Of a stretch of DNA of 64,000 nt, positions 1-7,972 are shown piece after piece. The stretch comes from Cellvibrionales bacterium (GTDB lineage: Bacteria > Pseudomonadota > Gammaproteobacteria > Pseudomonadales > UBA7239): the NCBI GenBank assembly GCA_016713115.1, contig JADJPU010000001.1:1240001-1304000 (forward strand), given 5' to 3'. Positions within the stretch are counted from its first letter, which is position 1; every line of letters begins with the position of its first letter. The notes under the pieces were generated by a model. The model had not been told where the DNA came from. It saw only the letters and a list, made by a program, of their open reading frames with translations, and did not search any database. Both the position numbers and the translations under genes were made by a program.

Positions 1-2
1 AT

Positions 3-419
3 GTCGATGATGTCGCCATCATGATCACGACGATAGAAAAGTGGACAGAAAAAGACATCAACCAGTTGTTGGAAGAAAGTGCGCGCTTAGGGCAGCGCGT
101 TACCGCGCCAGCGGCCATCACGCATTTTCTTGGTGAAACTTTGGGAGCTGCAGCATCGCAGCGCAAACAAGTGGTGGATTGGATGGCAAGCAACGATATT
201 GTGCCTTCGCCACGCACCATCACGCTAACGGATTCTGCTTTGATTCGCGCAGCATTAACGGCGTATTCGTGGCTCACCAAGACTGAAATGAAAGCGTTTG
301 CTGCGAAAGATTTACAAACCGGCTGTGAGTGGTTGGTGCGTGATTTAGATACCAAAGCTGATGATGTGGTACAAGCGGTTAGAGGGTGCTACAAAATTTT
401 AGGAGTAATTCCGAAATGA
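3..419 (+). CDS. Hypothetical protein, first of three tandem paralogs (5' end outside window)
   Basis: The reading frame is open from base 3, ahead of the first ATG at 21, and these upstream codons align with the two downstream paralogs (VDDVAIMITTIEKW against IHDATIIVSDIPKW). The gene therefore starts outside the window and the ATG at 21 is internal. The visible 138 residues share the motif SALIRAALTAYSWLTKTE and a C-terminal helical part with the next two genes. This copy is the most diverged of the three. I do not recognise the family. The size and the pattern of a strand followed by a helix ending in AxxWL are faintly reminiscent of STAS/SpoIIAA-like domains, but this is weak. It overlaps the next gene by four bases (ATGA), suggesting co-translation. 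Confidence 0.75.
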   Translation, partial: VDDVAIMITTIEKWTEKDINQLLEESARLGQRVTAPAAITHFLGETLGAAASQRKQVVDWMASNDIVPSPRTITLTDSALIRAALTAYSWLTKTEMKAFAAKDLQTGCEWLVRDLDTKADDVVQAVRGCYKILGVIPK

Positions 420-892
420 CAGATTTTCAAAAAATAGTTAAACCTACGCTGCTGCTGAAAGGTAAAGCGTGTTTTGCGCAGATTCATGATGCCACGATCA
501 TTGTCAGTGATATTCCAAAATGGACAAATGAGTTGGTGTTGGAATATCTCAATGGAATGACAAAAGTGGGTGGCGGTGTTTCTGTGCCTGCAAGCGTCGC
601 GGTGTTTTTAGGCGATAGCTTTGATGCAGGACAGCGCAAATTGTCCGCAGAGTGGATTGCCGAGAACGGGTTTGAGCCGGCAAAGCGTATCACCATGATT
701 TCTGACTCATTGTTAATTCGCGGCTCGTTAACAGCGTATTCGTGGTTGACGAAAACAGAGGCGAAAGCATTTGCCATGAAAGATCACAAAGCGATGTGCG
801 ATTGGATTACGCGAGGTCAGATAGCTACTGCTGCGCAAGTGCATGATGCTTTATCAACTTCGTTTCATTTGTTAGGAAAAAAATTGCCGTAA
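416..892 (+). CDS. Hypothetical protein, second tandem paralog
   Basis: A 158-residue protein. The ATG at 416 overlaps the TGA of the preceding gene (ATGA) and has AGGAGT at 401-406 at good spacing, so it is preferred over the upstream in-frame ATG at 386. It opens with KPTLLLKGKACFAQIHDATI and carries the family motif SDSLLIRGSLTAYSWLTKTE near residue 105. It has no signal peptide and no membrane segment, so it should be cytoplasmic. By eye it is about three-quarters identical to the next gene, pointing to a recent duplication. Its function is unknown; a STAS-like fold is only a guess. Confidence 0.8.
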   Translation: MTDFQKIVKPTLLLKGKACFAQIHDATIIVSDIPKWTNELVLEYLNGMTKVGGGVSVPASVAVFLGDSFDAGQRKLSAEWIAENGFEPAKRITMISDSLLIRGSLTAYSWLTKTEAKAFAMKDHKAMCDWITRGQIATAAQVHDALSTSFHLLGKKLP

Positions 893-935
893 TGTTGGCA
901 ATAGTTTTTAAAAAATTACTGGGGATCTCCGCGAA

Positions 936-1424
936 ATGCTGAGTGATGCTGAATACAGCAAAATAATAGTTAAGCCCACCGCCTTACTGAAAGGCAAAGC
1001 GTGCTTTGCGCAGATACATGATGTCACGATGATTATTAGCGATATTCCCAAATGGAATGATGCACTGGTACTGCAGTACTTGGGCGAAGTGTCAAAGGTG
1101 GGTAACGGTGTTTCCGTGCCTGCCAATGTGGCAATTTTCTTTGGCGATGTATTTGACGCGGGGCAGCGCAAATTGGCGACGGAATGGACCACAGCCCAAG
1201 GCTTTGAACCGGCAAAACGCATCACCATGATTTCGGATTCGCTGTTAATTCGTGGCGCGCTGACAGCATATTCGTGGTTGACGAAAACTGAAGCCAAAGC
1301 CTTTGCGATGAAAGATCACATGGCGATGTGTGAGTGGATAACGCGTAATCGCATCGCCAAAGCCCCCGATGTGCATGAAGCACTGGGGATATCCTTTCAT
1401 TTGCTGGGCAAAAAACTAGCATAA
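936..1424 (+). CDS. Hypothetical protein, third tandem paralog
   Basis: A 162-residue protein, nearly collinear with the second paralog: KGKACFAQIHDVTMIISDIP near the N-terminus, FDAGQRKLATEW centrally, SDSLLIRGALTAYSWLTKTE and a C-terminal SFHLLGKKLA. The start codon is ATG at 936, about 44 bases after the second paralog, with a purine-rich stretch (GGGGA) upstream. The gene ends directly at a strong bidirectional hairpin. No catalytic motif is recognisable. Conservation is strongest in the central block, which may be the functional surface. The family is not identified. Confidence 0.8.
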   Translation: MLSDAEYSKIIVKPTALLKGKACFAQIHDVTMIISDIPKWNDALVLQYLGEVSKVGNGVSVPANVAIFFGDVFDAGQRKLATEWTTAQGFEPAKRITMISDSLLIRGALTAYSWLTKTEAKAFAMKDHMAMCEWITRNRIAKAPDVHEALGISFHLLGKKLA

Positions 1425-1452
1425 AAAAGCCGACTTCGAAGTCGGCTTTTTT
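1423..1452. terminator. Bidirectional rho-independent terminator
   Basis: A perfect 18-base palindrome at 1429-1446 (GCCGACTTCGAAGTCGGC) is flanked by six A on the left and six T on the right, so it can terminate transcription from both sides. It sits between the tandem paralogs (plus) and the corrinoid operon (minus), which converge here. Confidence 0.93.
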
Positions 1453-1476
1453 GTTTTAACGCAGCGACAAAATAAA

Positions 1477-2409
1477 TCAGCCTTCGCCGCCCTCAGCTTT
1501 TGCCGCACGGCGCGCTTCACGCTCCGCTTTTTTACGCGCTTTTTCTTCTTCTTGCGCTTTTTGTTCGGCGAGGCGCGCTTTTTGGTCGTCGCTCATTGGG
1601 GTGAGCAACAAACCATCGCGGTGCGCCTGAATGTACTTGCCGCATTTTTCGTCTTCGCCCATCAGCGCACGAATGGCGTAGATCATGGCGCGCATTTCTT
1701 TCACGCGCGGGTTGATCATAAAACCTTCCATGCCATTGGCGGCCAGCATGGCTACATAAGTGCGGTTCATTAATGCGCGGTGCGGCATACCAAAGCTGAC
1801 ATTCGACAAGCCGCAGAAAGTGCGCACTTGCGGAAACTCCGCCTTCATCATCTGCAACAAATCAAAACTGATGGGGCCGACATTGTCGTCAGTGCCTAGC
1901 GGCAAAATAAGTGGGTCGATCCATAAATTGTGGTCAGCAACACCGGCGTCGCGCGATTTGGCGACCAACTCTTTGCAGATTTCAAAACGCCCTTTGGCGG
2001 TGTGGTTGATGCCATTGTCATCCAGCAACAGCGCCACAATACCGGTGTTGTATTTGGCGGCCAGTGGCAACAGCGTTTGTGTGCTGTTTTTTTTGTTGTT
2101 GATGGAGTTGAGTACGGGGTACTGGCCTTTCCAATCAATCGTTTCCATGGCGTGCTTGAGCGCGGGCGGGTTAGAGCTGTCCAGCACCATGGGGATATTG
2201 GTGACAGCGCGCACGCTTTCAATCATCCACGGCAAGTCGATCAACTCATCGCGGCCTGTTACTTGCGCATTGAGATCCAAATAATCGGAATCGGCTTCAA
2301 CTTGTTCCAGTGCAACTTTTTGAATGTATGCAGTGTCGTGTGCTTTTACGGCATCACAAATAGCAGGGATAGTGGCGTTCAAAGATTCGCCGATAACAAC
2401 AACGGCCAT
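1477..2409 (-). CDS. Methyltetrahydrofolate:corrinoid methyltransferase (MT2, pterin-binding family)
   Basis: A 310-residue protein with a pterin-binding TIM barrel over about residues 1-260, like AcsE, the MetH pterin domain and the MtvD/MtgA methyltransferases. Visible signatures are IGESLNATIPAI at the N-terminus, DYLDLNAQV, LDSSNP and LNSINNKK. It probably moves the methyl group from the methylated corrinoid protein to tetrahydrofolate. The last 45 residues are a highly charged Glu/Lys/Arg tail, probably helical, that the family does not need. It is the last gene of the corrinoid operon and lies behind a hairpin terminator. An upstream GGAGAACC gives a fair ribosome site. Direction and pterin preference are inferred. 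Confidence 0.88.
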   Translation of the reverse strand: MAVVVIGESLNATIPAICDAVKAHDTAYIQKVALEQVEADSDYLDLNAQVTGRDELIDLPWMIESVRAVTNIPMVLDSSNPPALKHAMETIDWKGQYPVLNSINNKKNSTQTLLPLAAKYNTGIVALLLDDNGINHTAKGRFEICKELVAKSRDAGVADHNLWIDPLILPLGTDDNVGPISFDLLQMMKAEFPQVRTFCGLSNVSFGMPHRALMNRTYVAMLAANGMEGFMINPRVKEMRAMIYAIRALMGEDEKCGKYIQAHRDGLLLTPMSDDQKARLAEQKAQEEEKARKKAEREARRAAKAEGGEG

Positions 2410-2452
2410 ACGGTTCTCCGTTTTCTTAACAATAAAAAGTGTTGATGAAAAT

Positions 2453-2483
2453 AAAAAAGGCTTCTCTCAATAGAAAGAAGCCT
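2453..2483 (-). terminator. Rho-independent terminator inside the corrinoid operon
   Basis: On the minus strand an 8-bp stem (AGGCTTCT with AGAAGCCT, 2476-2483 and 2458-2465) is followed by six T (complement of 2453-2458). It lies in the 89-base gap between the MtmB-like gene and the MT2 gene, so it should lower expression of MT2 relative to the upstream genes, unless MT2 has its own promoter. Confidence 0.8.
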
Positions 2484-2498
2484 CGTTGTGGTGTGAAC

Positions 2499-3887
2499 TT
2501 ATTTCAGCGCTTTCAGACCCATGTCATACAGTTCTTGTTTGACACGGTTGTAGTCTTCCAGCAATTCAGCTTTTGGCTCGCATTTTTCGCAGTCGTAAGC
2601 ATCTTTGAAGTGGCGCGGGCCAGCACCGCTCGCCTTGTGCTTCGCCGTTTCTTCGTTGCGCTTGGCGAAGATTTTGTTCATCAAGATATCCGCTTCTTTT
2701 GGATCTTGAACTTCCAAAGTCGCCTGCATCACTTCGCCGACTAAACGGGTTTCCAAACCGGAGTGACCGCCGATCCACACATAACCCATGCCGTTGATGG
2801 TGTTAGACACCGTCATCGCCTGCGCCTGCCAGATACCGGCGTAAGTGCGCCAGTACGGTTCCATGCCTGCACATACAGAAGCGATAGGCAGTTTGACATG
2901 GCGTTCAAACGCGCGCGTCGCAGCGGCCACTGCCCACTGGGTTTCTTGGTCGGACCAAGTGCCGTCCAAGTGGTTGGCGAACATTTGCGTCATGCCGCCG
3001 TGACCGTAAGACAACTGACCGAGTGCGTTACACACAATACCGATAGCCGTTTCTGCGCCGTCGCGGCAGATAGCGCCGGTGAGCGACACGCAAGATGTCC
3101 ATGGCTCGATGCCGCGATCTTGGCAGTACTTCGCCATCATGAACGCGTTCCAGTCGATTTTCATTTCGGGAATGATGTGGATACCGATTTGCGTGTTCCA
3201 AGTTTTGCGGCGATCGGGGTTGTGATCGTCAATACAGGCAAAAGAAGCCGCGGCAGAAGACGCGGTGCACAACAAACCTTGGTGCATGCCGGGGCGGCCT
3301 TCTTCACGGCAGATGCGCTGAATCTCTGCACACTCCCACTGCGCGGCATACATTTCCGACAGCGTACCCGCTTTGGCGGAGTGGCCGTGAATCACTTCAA
3401 TACCGCCAGTAATCCCCATTGCTTTATTGGTTTTTTCTTTTACAAAAGAACGGATGTACGGGTCGTGCCAGTCTTCACCGATAACACCGCAAGGACCGCC
3501 GGCAAGAATCGGCAATTTTTTCTCGAACGCTTTGCGGTAGGTGTATTCGATGCGATCCGCGCCTTCACCAAATTTTGAAACGCGCGGATTGGAGTTGTAA
3601 AACTCTGCCGTGTCGCGAATTTCTTGTTCGGTCAAGGCAATCACACGGAAAGTGTTGTTGTGGTAAATGCCGCACTCTGCCAACAATTTCACTGCGGCGT
3701 TGAAAACGCCATCAGCAATTTCGTCAGAAATCACGGTACTATCTGGCGTGTATTTCACACCAAATTCTTCGGCGGCTTTGCGCAGTGTGCGCGACCATTT
3801 AATGTCGAACTTGCTGGATTTCTCAATGACCTCGCCCGTTTCGGCGCGGCTTTGAAACTCCATGATATCCATCAATTTACCGGCCAT
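2499..3887 (-). CDS. MtmB-like corrinoid methyltransferase (MT1) without pyrrolysine
   Basis: A 462-residue protein resembling archaeal monomethylamine methyltransferase MtmB along its full length: LLAECGIYHNNTFRVIALTE near residue 68, GRPGM at 197-201, LETRLVGEVMQATLEVQ, and a C-terminus built like MtmB's. Archaeal MtmB carries pyrrolysine three residues after GRPGM. Here the sequence is GRPGMHQGLLC, with Gly204 at that place, and there is no in-frame amber codon. Family knowledge predicts transfer of a methyl group from a small methylated compound to the corrinoid protein encoded next door. The substrate cannot be read from sequence, and methylamine is doubtful without pyrrolysine. The start at 3887 overlaps the corrinoid gene's stop (TAATG) with GGAG upstream; the longer ORF from 3929 is not needed. 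Confidence 0.85.
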   Translation of the reverse strand: MAGKLMDIMEFQSRAETGEVIEKSSKFDIKWSRTLRKAAEEFGVKYTPDSTVISDEIADGVFNAAVKLLAECGIYHNNTFRVIALTEQEIRDTAEFYNSNPRVSKFGEGADRIEYTYRKAFEKKLPILAGGPCGVIGEDWHDPYIRSFVKEKTNKAMGITGGIEVIHGHSAKAGTLSEMYAAQWECAEIQRICREEGRPGMHQGLLCTASSAAASFACIDDHNPDRRKTWNTQIGIHIIPEMKIDWNAFMMAKYCQDRGIEPWTSCVSLTGAICRDGAETAIGIVCNALGQLSYGHGGMTQMFANHLDGTWSDQETQWAVAAATRAFERHVKLPIASVCAGMEPYWRTYAGIWQAQAMTVSNTINGMGYVWIGGHSGLETRLVGEVMQATLEVQDPKEADILMNKIFAKRNEETAKHKASGAGPRHFKDAYDCEKCEPKAELLEDYNRVKQELYDMGLKALK

Positions 3888-4546
3888 TATGCTGCTCTCC
3901 CAAAGTGTGCTGCCATAATATTTTTGCAAAGGGTAACCGCTTCCATCGCGTTAGGCGCCCAACCGTCTGCACCCATCATGTCGGATTTTTCTTGATTAGT
4001 TTCCGCGCCGCCCATCACAATTTTGAATTGATCTTGCAGGCCCATGTCGCGCACATAGTTCACGACATCGCGACAGTTAGGAATGGTGGTTACCAAGAAC
4101 GCTGACAAGCCGATGATGTTGGCTTTCTTTTCTTTCGCAGCGTTGATAAAGGCCATGGAATCCACATTCACGCCGAGCTGATGCACTTCAAAACCAGCGA
4201 GTTCTAATTGCTTGGCGACCAAGCCGTAACCGATATCGTGCAAATCGCCGGATACAGCACCGATTACCACGACACCTTGGCGCTCACCTTCCGCAGATTT
4301 GGGCAGATGCGGGTTGATGATGTTGATGCAGTTTTCTGCCAACTCACCGCCCACCATCAATTCAGCGAGAAAGTATTCTTTGGCTTCAAACAACTGGCCA
4401 ATTTTTTCCAAACCTTTGACAACGCCGTCTTTTAATACCGATACAGGATCAAGACCTGCGTCCAGACATTCTTGTACCAACTCTGCCGCTTCGTCGTCGA
4501 GATCGGCAATCAGCTCGGCAATTTCTGCAATATCGTTTTGATCCAT
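3887..4546 (-). CDS. Corrinoid (B12-binding) protein, MtmC/MtbC-like
   Basis: A 219-residue methyltransferase corrinoid protein. Residues about 5-88 form the helical cap domain (KGLEKIGQLFEAKEYFLAEL) and residues 90-215 the Rossmann-like cobalamin domain. The base-off/His-on motif is GDLHDIG with His103 as the predicted lower cobalt ligand, followed by the GLSAFLVTT and GGAETN loops. It would shuttle the methyl group between the MtmB-like MT1 and the folate MT2. The start ATG at 4546 has GAGGA upstream; a longer in-frame extension to 4654 would overlap the activase gene and lacks family similarity. It lies between the activase and MT1 genes, which it overlaps. Confidence 0.93.
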   Translation of the reverse strand: MDQNDIAEIAELIADLDDEAAELVQECLDAGLDPVSVLKDGVVKGLEKIGQLFEAKEYFLAELMVGGELAENCINIINPHLPKSAEGERQGVVVIGAVSGDLHDIGYGLVAKQLELAGFEVHQLGVNVDSMAFINAAKEKKANIIGLSAFLVTTIPNCRDVVNYVRDMGLQDQFKIVMGGAETNQEKSDMMGADGWAPNAMEAVTLCKNIMAAHFGRAA

Positions 4547-4580
4547 GGTGGTTTCCTCGATTGTTAATTTGGAGATAGTT

Positions 4581-6662
4581 CTATTGTTCGGCAACGGCGC
4601 GTTCGCGACGACGACGACGGGTTTCCGTGGCTGGCGGAGCAGGCTGGATACCATAGCGCGCTAGTGAGGGAAATGCATGTTTTTTGTGCGGCAATAGCGT
4701 GGAGTCCACGAAGTGCGGCACAAAGCTCGCTTCGTTGGTCAGCTCGACATAGTGAATGCGGCGCGCAATGTGCTCGGCTTCTTCGCGCTTGGCGCGGTTC
4801 ATCAGTGCCATGCGCGCACCGTCACCGGCGGCATTGCCCACCGAGTGCATATTTTCGAAACCGACATCTTGGAACAGGCCGATCATCAGCGAGCGACGCA
4901 GGTCAATGTGTGAACCGAAAGCGCCAGCGAGTATCACTTTTTCTGGTTTGTCGCGCCCCAATTTATCGAGCAGCACTTGAATGCCGGAATACACCGCGGC
5001 TTTTGCCAATTGCACATTGCGCACGTCGTCGATGGTCATGGTGATGTCGCGGCCGAGCGCGGTTTCATTGGCCCACGCAATCACAAATTCGGGATCGCCG
5101 TCTTCACCACGGCGCAAGCGCGGCGTGGCTATCTCCATATTGAATTTGCCATTGGTGGCAAGGATGCCCGCTTTGTATAACTCACCCACAGCATCGATGA
5201 TGCCAGAGCCGCACAAACCAATCGCACCGATATCAGCGGCTTCTAAACGCGTATTCCACGCTTCTTTACCGATCACTTTGAAGCGCACATCGTAATTTTT
5301 TTCGATGCGCACTTTTTCAATCGCGCCGCGCGCTGCACGCACACCGTATTTGATGCTGGCGCCTTCCAATGCGGGCCCTGTTGGACAAGAAGTGGAATAA
5401 ATTTTGTCGCGATTGCCCACCAAAATTTCGCCGTTGGTGCCGATATCCACAATCGCCACCAAGTCATCGGAGTTGTAAGGCTCCAACGCTATCGCCACGG
5501 CCGTGTTATCCGCGCCGACAAAACCCGCTTGGTTGGCGAGCAAATGCACATTGATCGACGGCAATACATGTGCCAGTTTCAAGTCGCGCGCTTTGATATT
5601 CACAGAGTGTGATATGCGCGGATTGAAGGGCGATTTGCCGAGCGAATCGGGATCCAAGCCGAGAAAAATATGGTGCATACAGGTGTTGGCCACCAACACG
5701 ATTTCACTGATATCTTCAGCAGTACAACCCACGGAATGTGTCACGCGGTCGGCGAGTTCACTCAGCGTATTAGTGACCGCTTTTTGCATACGATCCAGTT
5801 TTTCTGGATTGTCACTTGCGGCGATGCGGTTCATCACATCGTCGCCGCCGATGCGAATTTGCGGATTCATTAATGATTCTGTCGCCAGCGTTTCGCCGGT
5901 GTGCATATCGCACAAATACGAAGCCATGGTGGTGGTGCCGAGATCGACAGCCAAACCCAACCATTTATCGGTGGTATTGCCATTTTCAATGCGCACGACT
6001 TCGCCAGCTTGTGCGAGATCCTGCTGCCACACGGTAGCGGTGAGTTCCATCACTTTCGCGCGTTGCGGTTTGGCGATGTCGCTTAATTGTTTCAGCGCCG
6101 TGAAATCAATGCGCGCCTCAATGCTGTGTTCCGCTTTTAAGGCGTCGCGTAGACGCTCCCAATCGCCGCGATGATCTTCAAGCGTAGGCGCGGGCACAGT
6201 GACAAAATATTTGCGCGTGACGGGGTCGCGCACGGCCACGGGCTTGCCCGCAGCTTTGCGCACGATCGCTTCGCGCACACGCGCTTCTTCTGGAATAAAC
6301 ACCACAGCATCGCCGAGCACGCGCGTTTGGCAGCTCAGGCGCTCGCCGGTTTTGTAATGATGTTTTTTCGCCAGTTTTTGTTCGTGTCCGCTGGCAGGCG
6401 TCACATGCGATTCGCGCGAGCGCAGCCCGTGGCGTGTGGCCGCAGTGACCATATGCCCCATCGACAGCTCGTGGCCTTCGTCGTCAAAAGTGCCGTCCAG
6501 CACTTGGCATTTGCATTTGGCACAGGTGCCAGTGCCGCCGCAGATGGATTCAATGCCCACGCCCAATTCGCGCGCAGCGGTGAGCAGGGGCGTGCCCGCG
6601 GCAAACTGCCCTTTCTGGCCGGAGGGCAGAAACAGCACATCAAATTTTTCGACGGCGCTCAT
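4581..6662 (-). CDS. RACo-type reductive activator of corrinoid protein (2Fe-2S ferredoxin plus ASKHA domain)
   Basis: A 693-residue protein of the RACo/RamQ family (DUF4445). An N-terminal 2Fe-2S ferredoxin domain has Cys41, Cys47, Cys50 and Cys111 as likely cluster ligands. A linker follows, and then an actin-like ATPase domain from about residue 230 (LAVDLGTTTMASYL, VDIGTNGEI, GLCGSGIIDAVGELY, ILAGAFGSHID). It reactivates oxidised Co(II) corrinoid to Co(I) using ATP. About 60 residues separate the last two cluster cysteines, longer than usual. The C-terminus has an Arg-rich tail. The ATG overlaps the TetR stop (ATGA), so it is translationally coupled to the regulator. Its place beside the corrinoid protein supports the role. 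Confidence 0.9.
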   Translation of the reverse strand: MSAVEKFDVLFLPSGQKGQFAAGTPLLTAARELGVGIESICGGTGTCAKCKCQVLDGTFDDEGHELSMGHMVTAATRHGLRSRESHVTPASGHEQKLAKKHHYKTGERLSCQTRVLGDAVVFIPEEARVREAIVRKAAGKPVAVRDPVTRKYFVTVPAPTLEDHRGDWERLRDALKAEHSIEARIDFTALKQLSDIAKPQRAKVMELTATVWQQDLAQAGEVVRIENGNTTDKWLGLAVDLGTTTMASYLCDMHTGETLATESLMNPQIRIGGDDVMNRIAASDNPEKLDRMQKAVTNTLSELADRVTHSVGCTAEDISEIVLVANTCMHHIFLGLDPDSLGKSPFNPRISHSVNIKARDLKLAHVLPSINVHLLANQAGFVGADNTAVAIALEPYNSDDLVAIVDIGTNGEILVGNRDKIYSTSCPTGPALEGASIKYGVRAARGAIEKVRIEKNYDVRFKVIGKEAWNTRLEAADIGAIGLCGSGIIDAVGELYKAGILATNGKFNMEIATPRLRRGEDGDPEFVIAWANETALGRDITMTIDDVRNVQLAKAAVYSGIQVLLDKLGRDKPEKVILAGAFGSHIDLRRSLMIGLFQDVGFENMHSVGNAAGDGARMALMNRAKREEAEHIARRIHYVELTNEASFVPHFVDSTLLPHKKHAFPSLARYGIQPAPPATETRRRRRERAVAEQ

Positions 6663-7297
6663 GCCGTTTCTCCTGTGCCGAGCATATAGCGTGCCACGCG
6701 CTTCAGTTCCTGTTTATAGGTGTCCAGCCGTGCCACGGTTTCAGCGTTGGCCAGCAGGGGTGCGTCCATAATGAAGAACATCGACGCGCCGGCGAGGATC
6801 GACCAAAACTGCACGGGGTCGATGGCACGGAAGGTGTTAGTGCGGCAGCCTTCATCCAGTGTGCCTACCAAACGGGCGAACATGGGGTCGACAAACTGCT
6901 GTACTTCAGGGCGCAGCCCGCCCTCGGAGCCAGCTACCTCGCGCATAAAGAGGCGCATCAGGGTGGGGCGTGCACCGGCAAAGTCTAACCACGCTTCCAC
7001 GGCCGCTTCTACGCGGGCGGGCAGGTCGAGCGAGGAATCCAAGGCCGCGCTGATGCGGTCATTGAGCTGGGTAAACAGCTTCTCCAACACCGCGTTGTAG
7101 AGCGTTTCTTTATCTTGGAAGTGATAGATCACCGCTGTGCGCGTGATGCCCACATCTTCTGCAATGTCTTCTAAGCGCGTGGGATAAAAGCCGGTAGCAG
7201 CAAAACGCAGCTCCGCCGCGCCGAGTATCAACTCGCGTGTTTCGTCCGCCTTGAGGGTGGTGCGGCGGGGGAGCGGGGTTACAGAACTTACTGACAT
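6659..7297 (-). CDS. TetR-family transcriptional regulator
   Basis: A 212-residue regulator. The N-terminal helix-turn-helix lies at about residues 20-65 (ILGAAELRFAATGF, DIAEDVGITRTAVIYHF, DKETLYNAVL) and is typical of TetR. The C-terminal ligand domain is helical and unassigned; LMRLFMREV is a common TetR_C element. It is the first gene of the corrinoid operon and overlaps the activase gene by four bases. A perfect palindrome immediately upstream of its ATG suggests autoregulation, with the whole operon repressed until a ligand appears. The ligand is probably related to the methylated substrate, but that is inference. Confidence 0.92.
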   Translation of the reverse strand: MSVSSVTPLPRRTTLKADETRELILGAAELRFAATGFYPTRLEDIAEDVGITRTAVIYHFQDKETLYNAVLEKLFTQLNDRISAALDSSLDLPARVEAAVEAWLDFAGARPTLMRLFMREVAGSEGGLRPEVQQFVDPMFARLVGTLDEGCRTNTFRAIDPVQFWSILAGASMFFIMDAPLLANAETVARLDTYKQELKRVARYMLGTGETA

Positions 7298-7305
7298 GCA
7301 AGTAG

Positions 7306-7321
7306 CTTACTCGTGAGTAAG
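7306..7321. promoter_or_regulatory. Palindromic operator, probable TetR binding site
   Basis: CTTACTCGTGAGTAAG is a perfect inverted repeat of 7-bp arms with a 2-bp centre. It ends nine bases upstream of the TetR start codon, between gmk and the operon. Position and symmetry fit a TetR dimer site. A related half-site (ACTTAC) occurs at 7287-7292. Confidence 0.7.
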
Positions 7322-7346
7322 TTTTGTTGCAACTGACAGGGCTGGC

Positions 7347-7964
7347 TCAGGACAACAACTGCTGCAACATCGATTCTAGGGTGTTGAGCTGTTCATCCAA
7401 ACGCAGTGGTTGCGAGCGGACAATGGCAACGAGATCAGCAAGAGCTTTGTCGAACTGGTCATTCACCACCAAGAAATCGGCTTCGGTGTAGTGGCTGAGT
7501 TCATCACGCGCTTGTGCCATGCGACGCTGAATCACCACCTCATAATCCTGCCCGCGTGCGTTGAGGCGGTGCAGCAGCACCTCGATAGAGGGCGGCAAAA
7601 TAAAGATGCCGATGTTGTCCGGCATCAAGCGACGAATTTGCTGCGCGCCCTGCCAGTCAATTTCCAGAATCACATCACGCCCACTGAGCAGTGTTTGTTG
7701 TACCCATTGTTGTGAGGTGCCGTACAAGTTGCCGAACACTTCGGCCTGTTCCAGAAACTCACCGCGCTCGATCATTGCCGTAAAGGTTGCGCGATCAGTG
7801 AAGTGGTAGTTCACGCCATCCACTTCGCCGGGGCGCTGTGGGCGCGTGGTGTGAGAAATCGACACCGTGAGTTCCGGTCTTTGATCCAGCAGTGCTTTGA
7901 CCAAACTGGTTTTGCCAGCGCCTGATGGCGCGAAAACTGTGTAGAGAATGCCGCGTCGCTGCAT
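7347..7964 (-). CDS. gmk: Guanylate kinase
   Basis: A 205-residue enzyme, the usual length, that phosphorylates GMP to GDP in the cytoplasm. The P-loop APSGAGKTSLVKAL is at residues 12-25. The GMP-binding features SHTTRPQRPGEVDGVNYHF and VILEIDWQGAQQIR are intact. It begins with ATG at 7964, eight bases after panB on the same strand, and lies upstream of the TetR gene with the operator between them. Nothing is unusual. Confidence 0.97.
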   Translation of the reverse strand: MQRRGILYTVFAPSGAGKTSLVKALLDQRPELTVSISHTTRPQRPGEVDGVNYHFTDRATFTAMIERGEFLEQAEVFGNLYGTSQQWVQQTLLSGRDVILEIDWQGAQQIRRLMPDNIGIFILPPSIEVLLHRLNARGQDYEVVIQRRMAQARDELSHYTEADFLVVNDQFDKALADLVAIVRSQPLRLDEQLNTLESMLQQLLS

Positions 7965-7972
7965 AAGGATTC

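Noticed and set aside
21..419. ATG at 21 as the start of the first paralog
   Set aside because: Upstream codons in the same frame align with the other two paralogs, so the start lies before the window.
1930..3578. Long open frames on the plus strand opposite the methyltransferase genes
   Set aside because: They are antisense shadows of strongly conserved minus-strand genes and resemble no family.
2499..3887. Possible use of pyrrolysine (in-frame amber) by the MtmB-like gene
   Set aside because: The frame is open without a UAG and Gly occupies the pyrrolysine position; no pylTSBCD-like genes were seen.
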